15,356 nt of DNA, from contig NW_025062401.1 of assembly GCF_000002995.4 (NCBI RefSeq), forward strand, positions 1 through 15,356, in the 5' to 3' direction. The DNA is from Brugia malayi (lineage: Eukaryota > Nematoda > Chromadorea > Rhabditida > Onchocercidae). Positions 1 to 9,200 of the stretch are shown here, in pieces. Position 1 is the stretch's first letter, and every line of letters begins with the position of its first letter. The notes below the pieces were generated by a model. That model was not told the DNA's origin. It did no database searches and saw nothing but the letters and a program-made list of their open reading frames with translations. Made by a program: the position numbers and the translations under genes.

Positions 1-314
1 AGTGCTGGTCGTATATTGCGTCGTCATTTATAGTTTAAATATTAAAATACGCTTTTGTAATTAAGTTTTGCGCATAAATTCATCAGCAAAATTAATAAAA
101 CTTTCAATTAATCATGATTTTAATTCAATTTAAGAATTTAAATTAAATTTAAATTTAAATTTTGAATTTTTAAAAATTTTAAAATTTGTTGTAGTTTTCT
201 TACATTAGACAAGGAAATTGGTTCTAATTTATCAATTCTAATTTTAATTAAGTGCCAAAACTACTAAAAAAAGCTTATTTTGAAATTAATTGACTATGTT
301 ACGTGAATTGTACC
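1..314 (+). repeat. Unit 1 at the window edge (314 bp)
   Basis: The unit starts exactly at the chosen monomer boundary, so the window edge falls inside the array. It lacks one T in the otherwise invariant run GTCATTTTATAG (GTCATTTATAG near 26-36). No other unit shows this deletion. Its variable segment is a 50-bp type with an extra AAATTTAAATTT word. The homopolymer deletion at the very end of the sequence may be a real variant or an uncorrected end-of-contig error. Confidence 0.85.
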
Positions 315-341
315 AGTGCTGGTCGTATATTGCGTCGTCAT
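294..341 (-). other. Repeated 15-codon antisense open frame, probably not coding
   Basis: On the minus strand an ATG at 341-339 opens a 15-codon frame ending at 294. The product would be MTTQYTTSTGTIHVT. It lies opposite the 27-codon frame, in the same GC-rich junction segment, and recurs with it. It is too short to support a coding call and is recorded only because it is conserved in every complete junction. Confidence 0.1.
312..323. repeat. Junction dyad ACCAG-TG-CTGGT, present at every unit boundary
   Basis: A perfect 5-bp inverted repeat with a 2-bp centre sits inside the most GC-rich stretch of the monomer (GTACCAGTGCTGGTCG). The same dyad is found unchanged three bases before every listed unit start from 315 to 15235. 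A short dyad with a 2-base centre suits a dimeric DNA-binding protein better than a hairpin. Its complete conservation next to a fast-changing A/T segment makes it the best candidate in the unit for a protein-binding site, although recent homogenisation alone could explain the identity. No known binding-site consensus was recognised. Confidence 0.6.
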
Positions 342-367
342 TTTATAGTTTAAATATTAAAATACGC
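332..367. repeat. Imperfect stem-loop: GCGT/ACGC plus ATTTTA/TAAAAT
   Basis: Shown in unit 2. GCGT at 332-335 pairs with ACGC at 364-367. After a CGTC bulge at 336-339, ATTTTA at 340-345 pairs with TAAAAT at 358-363, leaving a 12-base loop at 346-357. The element recurs at the same place in every unit. In unit 1 one T of the ATTTTA arm is missing. It could extrude as DNA or fold in a transcript; I cannot tell which, and with ten base pairs split by a bulge it may also be incidental in AT-rich sequence. Confidence 0.45.
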
Positions 368-377
368 TTTTGTAATT

Positions 378-418
378 AAGTTTTGCGCATAAATTCATCA
401 GCAAAATTAATAAAACTT
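378..418. repeat. Overlapping alternative stems around TTTTGC
   Basis: Shown in unit 2. TTTTGC at 381-386 can pair with GCAAAA at 401-406 across a 14-base loop. AAGTTTT at 378-384 can instead pair with AAAACTT at 412-418. The two pairings share the TTTT bases and so exclude each other. Both are present in essentially every unit because this part of the left block does not vary. Such mutually exclusive stems are seen in RNA switches, but nothing else here supports a riboswitch, and AT-rich DNA produces short complementary stretches readily. Confidence 0.35.
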
Positions 419-420
419 TC

Positions 421-440
421 AATTAATCATGATTTTAATT
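421..440. repeat. Imperfect palindrome centred on TCATGA
   Basis: Shown in unit 2. AATTAATCATGATTTTAATT is self-complementary apart from a two-base bulge and has a perfect 10-bp core AATCATGATT. It lies immediately before the CAATTTAAG end of the left block, so it borders the hypervariable segment. Unit 15 has one extra T on the right arm (around 4500). It may add to the fold-back tendency of the neighbouring segment. Confidence 0.45.
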
Positions 441-765
441 CAATTTAAGAATTTAAATTAAATTTAAATTTTGAATTTTTTAAAATTTGTTATAGTTTTC
501 TTACATTAGACAAGGAAATTGGTTCTAATTTATCAATTCTAATTTTAATTAAGTGCCAAAACTACTAAAAAAAGCTTATTTTGAAATTAATTGACTATGT
601 TACGTGAATTGTACCAGTGCTGGTCGTATATTGCGTCGTCATTTTATAGTTTAAATATTAAAATACGCTTTTGTAATTAAGTTTTGCGCATAAATTCATC
701 AGCAAAATTAATAAAACTTTCAATTAATCATGATTTTAATTCAATTTAAGAATTTAAATTAAATT

Positions 766-792
766 TAAATTCAAATTTAAGTTTTGAATTTA
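766..792. repeat. Hairpin in long-type variable segment (unit 3; also units 5, 7, 38, 49)
   Basis: TAAATTCAAA at 766-775 is complementary to TTTGAATTTA at 783-792, giving a 10-bp stem with a 7-base loop TTTAAGT. The same arms occur at 1389-1415, 2018-2044, 11627-11653 and 15063-15089. All five units with the CAAATTTAAG insertion also have TTTGAATTTATT in place of the commoner TTTGAATTTTT, and that A supplies the last base pair. The A also occurs without the insertion in units 11, 31 and 44, so the link is one-directional. Shared descent of one long allele is the simplest explanation. Confidence 0.75.
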
Positions 793-812
793 TTAAAAAT
801 TTAAAATTTGTT

Positions 813-886
813 GTAGTTTTCTTACATTAGACAAGGAAATTGGTTCTAATTTATCAATTCTAATTTTAATTAAGTGCCAAAACTAC
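813..886. repeat. Right-block structured element: GTAGTTTT/AAAACTAC stem enclosing a hairpin
   Basis: Shown in unit 3. GTAGTTTT at 813-820 is exactly complementary to AAAACTAC at 879-886. Inside, TTAGAC at 827-832 pairs with GTTCTAA at 843-849 with one bulged T, closing a 10-base loop AAGGAAATTG. CTT at 821-823 can also stack on AAG at 872-874 with TGCC bulged out. The element occurs in every unit. Unit 2 has a G-to-A change at 492 that removes the terminal G-C pair. If the array is transcribed, this is the best candidate for a folded RNA in the unit. There is no direct evidence of transcription. Confidence 0.42.
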
Positions 887-892
887 TAAAAA

Positions 893-898
893 AAGCTT
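893..898. other. Once-per-unit HindIII site in an A-tract
   Basis: AAGCTT follows a run of As (AAAAAAAGCTTATTTT) near the end of the right block. It recurs once per unit and gives a natural handle for detecting the array by a restriction ladder. Unit 34 has lost it (AAGCTA, near 10515). The A-tract here and the A/T runs of the variable block are of the kind associated with bent DNA, which is common in satellites; curvature was not calculated. Confidence 0.8.
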
Positions 899-1559
899 AT
901 TTTGAAATTAATTGACTATGTTACGTGAATTGTACCAGTGCTGGTCGTATATTGCGTCGTCATTTTATAGTTTAAATATTAAAATACGCTTTTGTAATTA
1001 AGTTTTGCGCATAAATTCATCAGCAAAATTAATAAAACTTTCAATTAATCATGATTTTAATTCAATTTAAGAATTTAAATTAAATTTAAATTTTGAATTT
1101 TTTAAAAATTTGTTGTAGTTTTCTTACATTAGACAAGGAAATTGGTTCTAATTTATCAATTCTAATTTTAATTAAGTGCCAAAACTACTAAAAAAAGCTT
1201 ATTTTGAAATTAATTGACTATGTTACGTGAATTGTACCAGTGCTGGTCGTATATTGCGTCGTCATTTTATAGTTTAAATATTAAAATACGCTTTTGTAAT
1301 TAAGTTTTGCGCATAAATTCATCAGCAAAATTAATAAAACTTTCAATTAATCATGATTTTAATTCAATTTAAGAATTTAAATTAAATTTAAATTCAAATT
1401 TAAGTTTTGAATTTATTAAAAATTTAAAATTTGTTGTAGTTTTCTTACATTAGACAAGGAAATTGGTTCTAATTTATCAATTCTAATTTTAATTAAGTGC
1501 CAAAACTACTAAAAAAAGCTTATTTTGAAATTAATTGACTATGTTACGTGAATTGTACC

Positions 1560-1867
1560 AGTGCTGGTCGTATATTGCGTCGTCATTTTATAGTTTAAAT
1601 ATTAAAATACGCTTTTGTAATTAAGTTTTGCGCATAAATTCATCAGCAAAATTAATAAAACTTTCAATTAATCATGATTTTAATTCAATTTAAGAATTTA
1701 AATTAAATTTAAATTTTGAATTTTTAAAAATTTAAAATTTGTTGTAGTTTTCTTACATTAGACAAGGAAATTGGTTCTAATTTATCAATTCTAATTTTAA
1801 TTAAGTGCCAAAACTACTAAAAAAAGCTTATTTTGAAATTAATTGACTATGTTACGTGAATTGTACC
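1560..1867 (+). repeat. Representative monomer (unit 6, 308 bp) with its three modules
   Basis: This unit is a good reference copy; units 13, 22 and 27 look identical to it by eye. Left constant block 1560-1694 (135 bp) runs from AGTGCTGGTCG to CAATTTAAG. Variable A/T block 1695-1737 (43 bp) contains one G and no C. Right constant block 1738-1867 (130 bp) runs from TTTGTTGTAG to GAATTGTACC. By hand count the unit has 66 G+C, about 21%. The G+C is concentrated in three short clusters: the junction (GTACCAGTGCTGGTCG to GCGTCGTC), TTTTGCGC...CATCAGC, and AAGTGCC. One HindIII (AAGCTT) and one PacI (TTAATTAA) site lie in the right block, so a HindIII digest of the array should release a ladder near 310 bp. 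Confidence 0.93.
1695..1737. repeat. Hypervariable A/T-only segment of the monomer (shown in unit 6)
   Basis: This segment lies between the CAATTTAAG end of the left block and the TTTGTTGTAG start of the right block. Across the array it ranges from 36 bp (units 2, 18, 19, 20) to 57 bp (units 7 and 49) and accounts for nearly all unit length differences. It is made of short words such as AATTTAAATT, AAATTTAAATT, TTTTGAATTT and TTAAAATTT, most of which are self-complementary. Variants differ by adding, dropping or inverting these words, not by scattered substitutions. The low complexity means the content carries little information beyond its potential to fold back. It is a likely site of slippage, hairpin extrusion and quasi-palindrome correction; that mechanism is inference. 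Confidence 0.85.
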
Positions 1868-2654
1868 AGTGCTGGTCGTATATTGCGTCGTCATTTTATA
1901 GTTTAAATATTAAAATACGCTTTTGTAATTAAGTTTTGCGCATAAATTCATCAGCAAAATTAATAAAACTTTCAATTAATCATGATTTTAATTCAATTTA
2001 AGAATTTAAATTAAATTTAAATTCAAATTTAAGTTTTGAATTTATTAAAAATTTTAAAATTTGTTGTAGTTTTCTTACATTAGACAAGGAAATTGGTTCT
2101 AATTTATCAATTCTAATTTTAATTAAGTGCCAAAACTACTAAAAAAAGCTTATTTTGAAATTAATTGACTATGTTACGTGAATTGTACCAGTGCTGGTCG
2201 TATATTGCGTCGTCATTTTATAGTTTAAATATTAAAATACGCTTTTGTAATTAAGTTTTGCGCATAAATTCATCAGCAAAATTAATAAAACTTTCAATTA
2301 ATCATGATTTTAATTCAATTTAAGAATTTAAATTAAATTAAATTTAAATTTTTGAATTTTTAAAAATTTTAAAATTTGTTGTAGTTTTCTTACATTAGAC
2401 AAGGAAATTGGTTCTAATTTATCAATTCTAATTTTAATTAAGTGCCAAAACTACTAAAAAAAGCTTATTTTGAAATTAATTGACTATGTTACGTGAATTG
2501 TACCAGTGCTGGTCGTATATTGCGTCGTCATTTTATAGTTTAAATATTAAAATACGCTTTTGTAATTAAGTTTTGCGCATAAATTCATCAGCAAAATTAA
2601 TAAAACTTTCAATTAATCATGATTTTAATTCAATTTAAGAATTTAAATTAAATT

Positions 2655-2674
2655 AATTCAAATTAATTTGAATT
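2655..2674. repeat. Perfect 20-bp palindrome in unit 9
   Basis: AATTCAAATTAATTTGAATT equals its own reverse complement. It replaces the usual AAATTTAAATTTTGAATT arrangement. The flanking bases (T at 2654 and T at 2675) do not extend it. Together with the unit 12 version it shows that the middle segment tends to become exactly symmetrical. Confidence 0.9.
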
Positions 2675-3596
2675 TATTAAAAATTTAAAATTTGTTGTAG
2701 TTTTCTTACATTAGACAAGGAAATTGGTTCTAATTTATCAATTCTAATTTTAATTAAGTGCCAAAACTACTAAAAAAAGCTTATTTTGAAATTAATTGAC
2801 TATGTTACGTGAATTGTACCAGTGCTGGTCGTATATTGCGTCGTCATTTTATAGTTTAAATATTAAAATACGCTTTTGTAATTAAGTTTTGCGCATAAAT
2901 TCATCAGCAAAATTAATAAAACTTTCAATTAATCATGATTTTAATTCAATTTAAGAATTTAAATTAAATTTAAATTTTGAATTTTTTAAAAATTTAAAAA
3001 TTTGTTGTAGTTTTCTTACATTAGACAAGGAAATTGGTTCTAATTTATCAATTCTAATTTTAATTAAGTGCCAAAACTACTAAAAAAAGCTTATTTTGAA
3101 ATTAATTGACTATGTTACGTGAATTGTACCAGTGCTGGTCGTATATTGCGTCGTCATTTTATAGTTTAAATATTAAAATACGCTTTTGTAATTAAGTTTT
3201 GCGCATAAATTCATCAGCAAAATTAATAAAACTTTCAATTAATCATGATTTTAATTCAATTTAAGAATTTAAATTAAATTAAATTTAAATTTTGAATTTA
3301 TTAAAAAATTTAAAATTTGTTGTAGTTTTCTTACATTAGACAAGGAAATTGGTTCTAATTTATCAATTCTAATTTTAATTAAGTGCCAAAACTACTAAAA
3401 AAAGCTTATTTTGAAATTAATTGACTATGTTACGTGAATTGTACCAGTGCTGGTCGTATATTGCGTCGTCATTTTATAGTTTAAATATTAAAATACGCTT
3501 TTGTAATTAAGTTTTGCGCATAAATTCATCAGCAAAATTAATAAAACTTTCAATTAATCATGATTTTAATTCAATTTAAGAATTTAAATTAAATTT

Positions 3597-3618
3597 AAAT
3601 TCAAATTAATTTGAATTT
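3597..3618. repeat. Perfect 22-bp palindrome in unit 12
   Basis: The segment reads AAATTCAAATT followed directly by its reverse complement AATTTGAATTT. It has the same centre as the unit 9 palindrome with one more base pair at each end, so the two probably share an origin. Flanking T at 3596 and T at 3619 end the symmetry. Confidence 0.9.
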
Positions 3619-5126
3619 TTAAAAATTTTAAAATTTGTTGTAGTTTTCTTACATTAGACAAGGAAATTGGTTCTAATTTATCAATTCTAATTTTAATTAA
3701 GTGCCAAAACTACTAAAAAAAGCTTATTTTGAAATTAATTGACTATGTTACGTGAATTGTACCAGTGCTGGTCGTATATTGCGTCGTCATTTTATAGTTT
3801 AAATATTAAAATACGCTTTTGTAATTAAGTTTTGCGCATAAATTCATCAGCAAAATTAATAAAACTTTCAATTAATCATGATTTTAATTCAATTTAAGAA
3901 TTTAAATTAAATTTAAATTTTGAATTTTTAAAAATTTAAAATTTGTTGTAGTTTTCTTACATTAGACAAGGAAATTGGTTCTAATTTATCAATTCTAATT
4001 TTAATTAAGTGCCAAAACTACTAAAAAAAGCTTATTTTGAAATTAATTGACTATGTTACGTGAATTGTACCAGTGCTGGTCGTATATTGCGTCGTCATTT
4101 TATAGTTTAAATATTAAAATACGCTTTTGTAATTAAGTTTTGCGCATAAATTCATCAGCAAAATTAATAAAACTTTCAATTAATCATGATTTTAATTCAA
4201 TTTAAGAATTTAAATTAAATTTAAATTTTGAATTTTTAAAATTTAAAATTTGTTGTAGTTTTCTTACATTAGACAAGGAAATTGGTTCTAATTTATCAAT
4301 TTAATTTTAATTAAGTGCCAAAACTACTAAAAAAAGCTTATTTTGAAATTAATTGACTATGTTACGTGAATTGTACCAGTGCTGGTCGTATATTGCGTCG
4401 TCATTTTATAGTTTAAATATTAAAATACGCTTTTGTAATTAAGTTTTGCGCATAAATTCATCAGCAAAATTAATAAAACTTTCAATTAATCATGATTTTT
4501 AATTCAATTTAAGAATTTAAATTAAATTTAAATTTTTGAATTTTTTAAAAATTTAAAATTTGTTGTAGTTTTCTTACATTAGACAAGGAAATTGGTTCTA
4601 ATTTATCAATTTTAATTTTAATTAAGTGCCAAAACTACTAAAAAAAGCTTATTTTGAAATTAATTGACTATGTTACGTGAATTGTACCAGTGCTGGTCGT
4701 ATATTGCGTCGTCATTTTATAGTTTAAATATTAAAATACGCTTTTGTAATTAAGTTTTGCGCATAAATTCATCAGCAAAATTAATAAAACTTTCAATTAA
4801 TCATGATTTTAATTCAATTTAAGAATTTAAATTAAATTTAAATTAATTTGAATTTTTAAAAATTTAAAATTTGTTGTAGTTTTCTTACATTAGACAAGGA
4901 AATTGGTTCTAATTTATCAATTCTAATTTTAATTAAGTGCCAAAACTACTAAAAAAAGCTTATTTTGAAATTAATTGACTATGTTACGTGAATTGTACCA
5001 GTGCTGGTCGTATATTGCGTCGTCATTTTATAGTTTAAATATTAAAATACGCTTTTGTAATTAAGTTTTGCGCATAAATTCATCAGCAAAATTAATAAAA
5101 CTTTCAATTAATCATGATTTTAATTC

Positions 5127-5174
5127 AATTTAAGAATTTAAATTAAATTTAAATTTAATTTAAATTCTTAAATT
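5127..5174. repeat. Perfect 48-bp palindrome in unit 17
   Basis: The 24 bases at 5127-5150, beginning AATTTAAGAATTT, are followed with no spacer by their exact reverse complement at 5151-5174, ending AAATTCTTAAATT. The left arm is the ordinary monomer sequence, including the end of the left constant block. The right arm replaces the usual TTTTGAATTTTTAAAA stretch and holds a CTT that no other unit has at this place. This is what copying of the left arm onto the nascent strand (template switch or hairpin-primed synthesis) would produce. Flanking C at 5126 and T at 5175 end the symmetry. Confidence 0.93.
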
Positions 5175-5310
5175 TAAAAATTTGTTGTAGTTTTCTTACA
5201 TTAGACAAGGAAATTGGTTCTAATTTATCAATTCTAATTTTAATTAAGTGCCAAAACTACTAAAAAAAGCTTATTTTGAAATTAATTGACTATGTTACGT
5301 GAATTGTACC

Positions 5311-6213
5311 AGTGCTGGTCGTATATTGCGTCGTCATTTTATAGTTTAAATATTAAAATACGCTTTTGTAATTAAGTTTTGCGCATAAATTCATCAGCAA
5401 AATTAATAAAACTTTCAATTAATCATGATTTTAATTCAATTTAAGAATTTAAATTAAATTTAAATTTTGAATTTTTTAAAATTTGTTGTAGTTTTCTTAC
5501 ATTAGACAAGGAAATTGGTTCTAATTTATCAATTCTAATTTTAATTAAGTGCCAAAACTACTAAAAAAAGCTTATTTTGAAATTAATTGACTATGTTACG
5601 TGAATTGTACCAGTGCTGGTCGTATATTGCGTCGTCATTTTATAGTTTAAATATTAAAATACGCTTTTGTAATTAAGTTTTGCGCATAAATTCATCAGCA
5701 AAATTAATAAAACTTTCAATTAATCATGATTTTAATTCAATTTAAGAATTTAAATTAAATTTAAATTTTGAATTTTTTAAAATTTGTTGTAGTTTTCTTA
5801 CATTAGACAAGGAAATTGGTTCTAATTTATCAATTCTAATTTTAATTAAGTGCCAAAACTACTAAAAAAAGCTTATTTTGAAATTAATTGACTATGTTAC
5901 GTGAATTGTACCAGTGCTGGTCGTATATTGCGTCGTCATTTTATAGTTTAAATATTAAAATACGCTTTTGTAATTAAGTTTTGCGCATAAATTCATCAGC
6001 AAAATTAATAAAACTTTCAATTAATCATGATTTTAATTCAATTTAAGAATTTAAATTAAATTTAAATTTTGAATTTTTTAAAATTTGTTGTAGTTTTCTT
6101 ACATTAGACAAGGAAATTGGTTCTAATTTATCAATTCTAATTTTAATTAAGTGCCAAAACTACTAAAAAAAGCTTATTTTGAAATTAATTGACTATGTTA
6201 CGTGAATTGTACC
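5311..6213 (+). repeat. Units 18-20: three identical 301-bp monomers
   Basis: Units at 5311, 5612 and 5913 have the shortest variable segment (36 bp, ending GAATTTTTTAAAATTTG), the C form of CAATTCTAA and, by eye, no differences from one another. Unit 2 is the same apart from G492A. Identity of three neighbours in an array where the middle segment changes so readily points to very recent local amplification by unequal exchange or replication slippage of one unit. An assembly artefact is also possible. Confidence 0.8.
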
Positions 6214-9200
6214 AGTGCTGGTCGTATATTGCGTCGTCATTTTATAGTTTAAATATTAAAATACGCTTTTGTAATTAAGTTTTGCGCATAAATTCATCAG
6301 CAAAATTAATAAAACTTTCAATTAATCATGATTTTAATTCAATTTAAGAATTTAAATTAATTAAATTTAAATTTTGAATTTTTAAAAATTTAAAATTTGT
6401 TGTAGTTTTCTTACATTAGACAAGGAAATTGGTTCTAATTTATCAATTTTAATTTTAATTAAGTGCCAAAACTACTAAAAAAAGCTTATTTTGAAATTAA
6501 TTGACTATGTTACGTGAATTGTACCAGTGCTGGTCGTATATTGCGTCGTCATTTTATAGTTTAAATATTAAAATACGCTTTTGTAATTAAGTTTTGCGCA
6601 TAAATTCATCAGCAAAATTAATAAAACTTTCAATTAATCATGATTTTAATTCAATTTAAGAATTTAAATTAAATTTAAATTTTGAATTTTTAAAAATTTA
6701 AAATTTGTTGTAGTTTTCTTACATTAGACAAGGAAATTGGTTCTAATTTATCAATTCTAATTTTAATTAAGTGCCAAAACTACTAAAAAAAGCTTATTTT
6801 GAAATTAATTGACTATGTTACGTGAATTGTACCAGTGCTGGTCGTATATTGCGTCGTCATTTTATAGTTTAAATATTAAAATACGCTTTTGTAATTAAGT
6901 TTTGCGCATAAATTCATCAGCAAAATTAATAAAACTTTCAATTAATCATGATTTTAATTCAATTTAAGAATTTAAATTAAATTTAAATTAAATTTTGAAT
7001 TTTTAAAAATTTAAAATTTGTTGTAGTTTTCTTACATTAGACAAGGAAATTGGTTCTAATTTATCAATTCTAATTTTAATTAAGTGCCAAAACTACTAAA
7101 AAAAGCTTATTTTGAAATTAATTGACTATGTTACGTGAATTGTACCAGTGCTGGTCGTATATTGCGTCGTCATTTTATAGTTTAAATATTAAAATACGCT
7201 TTTGTAATTAAGTTTTGCGCATAAATTCATCAGCAAAATTAATAAAACTTTCAATTAATCATGATTTTAATTCAATTTAAGAATTAATAAATTTAAATTC
7301 AAATTTAAATTTTGAATATTTTAAAAATTTAAAAATTTGTTGTAGTTTTCTTACATTAGACAAGGAAATTGGTTCTAATTTATCAATTCTAATTTTAATT
7401 AAGTGCCAAAACTACTAAAAAAAGCTTATTTTGAAATTAATTGACTATGTTACGTGAATTGTACCAGTGCTGGTCGTATATTGCGTCGTCATTTTATAGT
7501 TTAAATATTAAAATACGCTTTTGTAATTAAGTTTTGCGCATAAATTCATCAGCAAAATTAATAAAACTTTCAATTAATCATGATTTTAATTCAATTTAAG
7601 AATTTAAATTAAATTTAAATTTTGAATTTTTAAAAATTTAAAATTTGTTGTAGTTTTCTTACATTAGACAAGGAAATTGGTTCTAATTTATCAATTTTAA
7701 TTTTAATTAAGTGCCAAAACTACTAAAAAAAGCTTATTTTGAAATTAATTGACTATGTTACGTGAATTGTACCAGTGCTGGTCGTATATTGCGTCGTCAT
7801 TTTATAGTTTAAATATTAAAATACGCTTTTGTAATTAAGTTTTGCGCATAAATTCATCAGCAAAATTAATAAAACTTTCAATTAATCATGATTTTAATTC
7901 AATTTAAGAATTTAAATTAAATTAAATTTAAATTTTGAATTTTTAAAAATTTAAAATTTGTTGTAGTTTTCTTACATTAGACAAGGAAATTGGTTCTAAT
8001 TTATCAATTCTAATTTTAATTAAGTGCCAAAACTACTAAAAAAAGCTTATTTTGAAATTAATTGACTATGTTACGTGAATTGTACCAGTGCTGGTCGTAT
8101 ATTGCGTCGTCATTTTATAGTTTAAATATTAAAATACGCTTTTGTAATTAAGTTTTGCGCATAAATTCATCAGCAAAATTAATAAAACTTTCAATTAATC
8201 ATGATTTTAATTCAATTTAAGAATTTAAATTAAATTTAAATTTTGAATTTTTAAAAATTTAAAATTTGTTGTAGTTTTCTTACATTAGACAAGGAAATTG
8301 GTTCTAATTTATCAATTCTAATTTTAATTAAGTGCCAAAACTACTAAAAAAAGCTTATTTTGAAATTAATTGACTATGTTACGTGAATTGTACCAGTGCT
8401 GGTCGTATATTGCGTCGTCATTTTATAGTTTAAATATTAAAATACGCTTTTGTAATTAAGTTTTGCGCATAAATTCATCAGCAAAATTAATAAAACTTTC
8501 AATTAATCATGATTTTAATTCAATTTAAGAATTTAAATTAAATTTAAATTTTGAATTTTTAAAATTTAAAATTTGTTGTAGTTTTCTTACATTAGACAAG
8601 GAAATTGGTTCTAATTTATCAATTCTAATTTTAATTAAGTGCCAAAACTACTAAAAAAAGCTTATTTTGAAATTAATTGACTATGTTACGTGAATTGTAC
8701 CAGTGCTGGTCGTATATTGCGTCGTCATTTTATAGTTTAAATATTAAAATACGCTTTTGTAATTAAGTTTTGCGCATAAATTCATCAGCAAAATTAATAA
8801 AACTTTCAATTAATCATGATTTTAATTCAATTTAAGAATTTAAATTAAATTTAAATTTTGAATTTTTCAAAATTTAAAATTTGTTGTAGTTTTCTTACAT
8901 TAGACAAGGAAATTGGTTCTAATTTATCAATTTTAATTTTAATTAAGTGCCAAAACTACTAAAAAAAGCTTATTTTGAAATTAATTGACTATGTTACGTG
9001 AATTGTACCAGTGCTGGTCGTATATTGCGTCGTCATTTTATAGTTTAAATATTAAAATACGCTTTTGTAATTAAGTTTTGCGCATAAATTCATCAGCAAA
9101 ATTAATAAAACTTTCAATTAATCATGATTTTAATTCAATTTAAGAATTTAAATTAAATTTAAATTTTGAATTTTTAAAAATTTAAAATTTGTTGTAGTTT

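Larger units (their letters stand above)
296..379 (+). other. Repeated 27-codon open frame, probably not coding
   Basis: ATG at 296 opens a frame of 27 codons ending in TAA at 377-379. The product would start MLRELYQCWSYIASS and end IRFCN. The frame spans the junction and the GC-rich part of the left block, so it recurs about 19 bases before each unit start: 49 times in the window, 48 of them with the same stop. No Shine-Dalgarno-like purine run precedes the ATG (TTTTGAAATTAATTGACT). The sequence is invariant at all codon positions, so there is no sign of selection on protein. The simplest reading is chance openness in the least AT-rich part of the unit. A translated micropeptide is possible but unsupported. 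Confidence 0.2.
315..2189 (+). repeat. Units 2-7: alternating short and long monomers (dimeric higher-order pattern)
   Basis: Unit lengths run 301, 321, 302, 321, 308, 322. Units 3, 5 and 7 carry the same long variable segment containing CAAATTTAAG followed by TTTTGAATTTATT, whereas units 2, 4 and 6 lack it. The pattern is therefore three tandem copies of a short-long dimer of about 622-630 bp. Higher-order periods of this kind are known in satellites where unequal exchange acts in multi-unit blocks. The long type reappears only as isolated copies at units 38 and 49. Unit 2 also has the single change G492A (GTTATAG in place of GTTGTAG). Confidence 0.7.
2190..5310 (+). repeat. Units 8-17: stretch with the most diverse variable segments
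   Basis: Ten units of 306 to 318 bp. Most have their own version of the A/T segment: extra AAATT words (8, 11), CAAATTAATTTG palindromes (9, 12), a longer T run (10, 15), AAATTAATTTG (16) and a full fold-back (17). The right-block word CAATTCTAATTTT is the common C form except in unit 14 (one base deleted) and unit 15 (T form, which also has the extra T after CATGATTTT). The constant blocks are otherwise unchanged, so the diversity is confined to the palindrome-prone segment. Confidence 0.75.

Noticed and set aside
289..350. Bacterial promoter (TTGACT as -35, or TTGCGT with AATATT)
   Set aside because: No -10-like hexamer lies at 16-18 bp from TTGACT, and the TTGCGT pairing gives a poor -10. 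In 79% AT sequence such hexamers are expected by chance.
378..418. Riboswitch based on mutually exclusive stems
   Set aside because: The stems are short and AT-rich, no ligand-binding core of a known class is recognisable and no downstream gene exists to control.
833..849. Shine-Dalgarno-like AAGGA in the right block
   Set aside because: It lies in the loop of a conserved hairpin and has no ATG at a suitable distance. Downstream frames end within about 17 codons.
887..910. Rho-independent terminator at AAAAAAAGCTTATTTT
   Set aside because: The dyad has only a short AT-rich stem around AGCT with no GC-rich arm, and the T run is inside the dyad.
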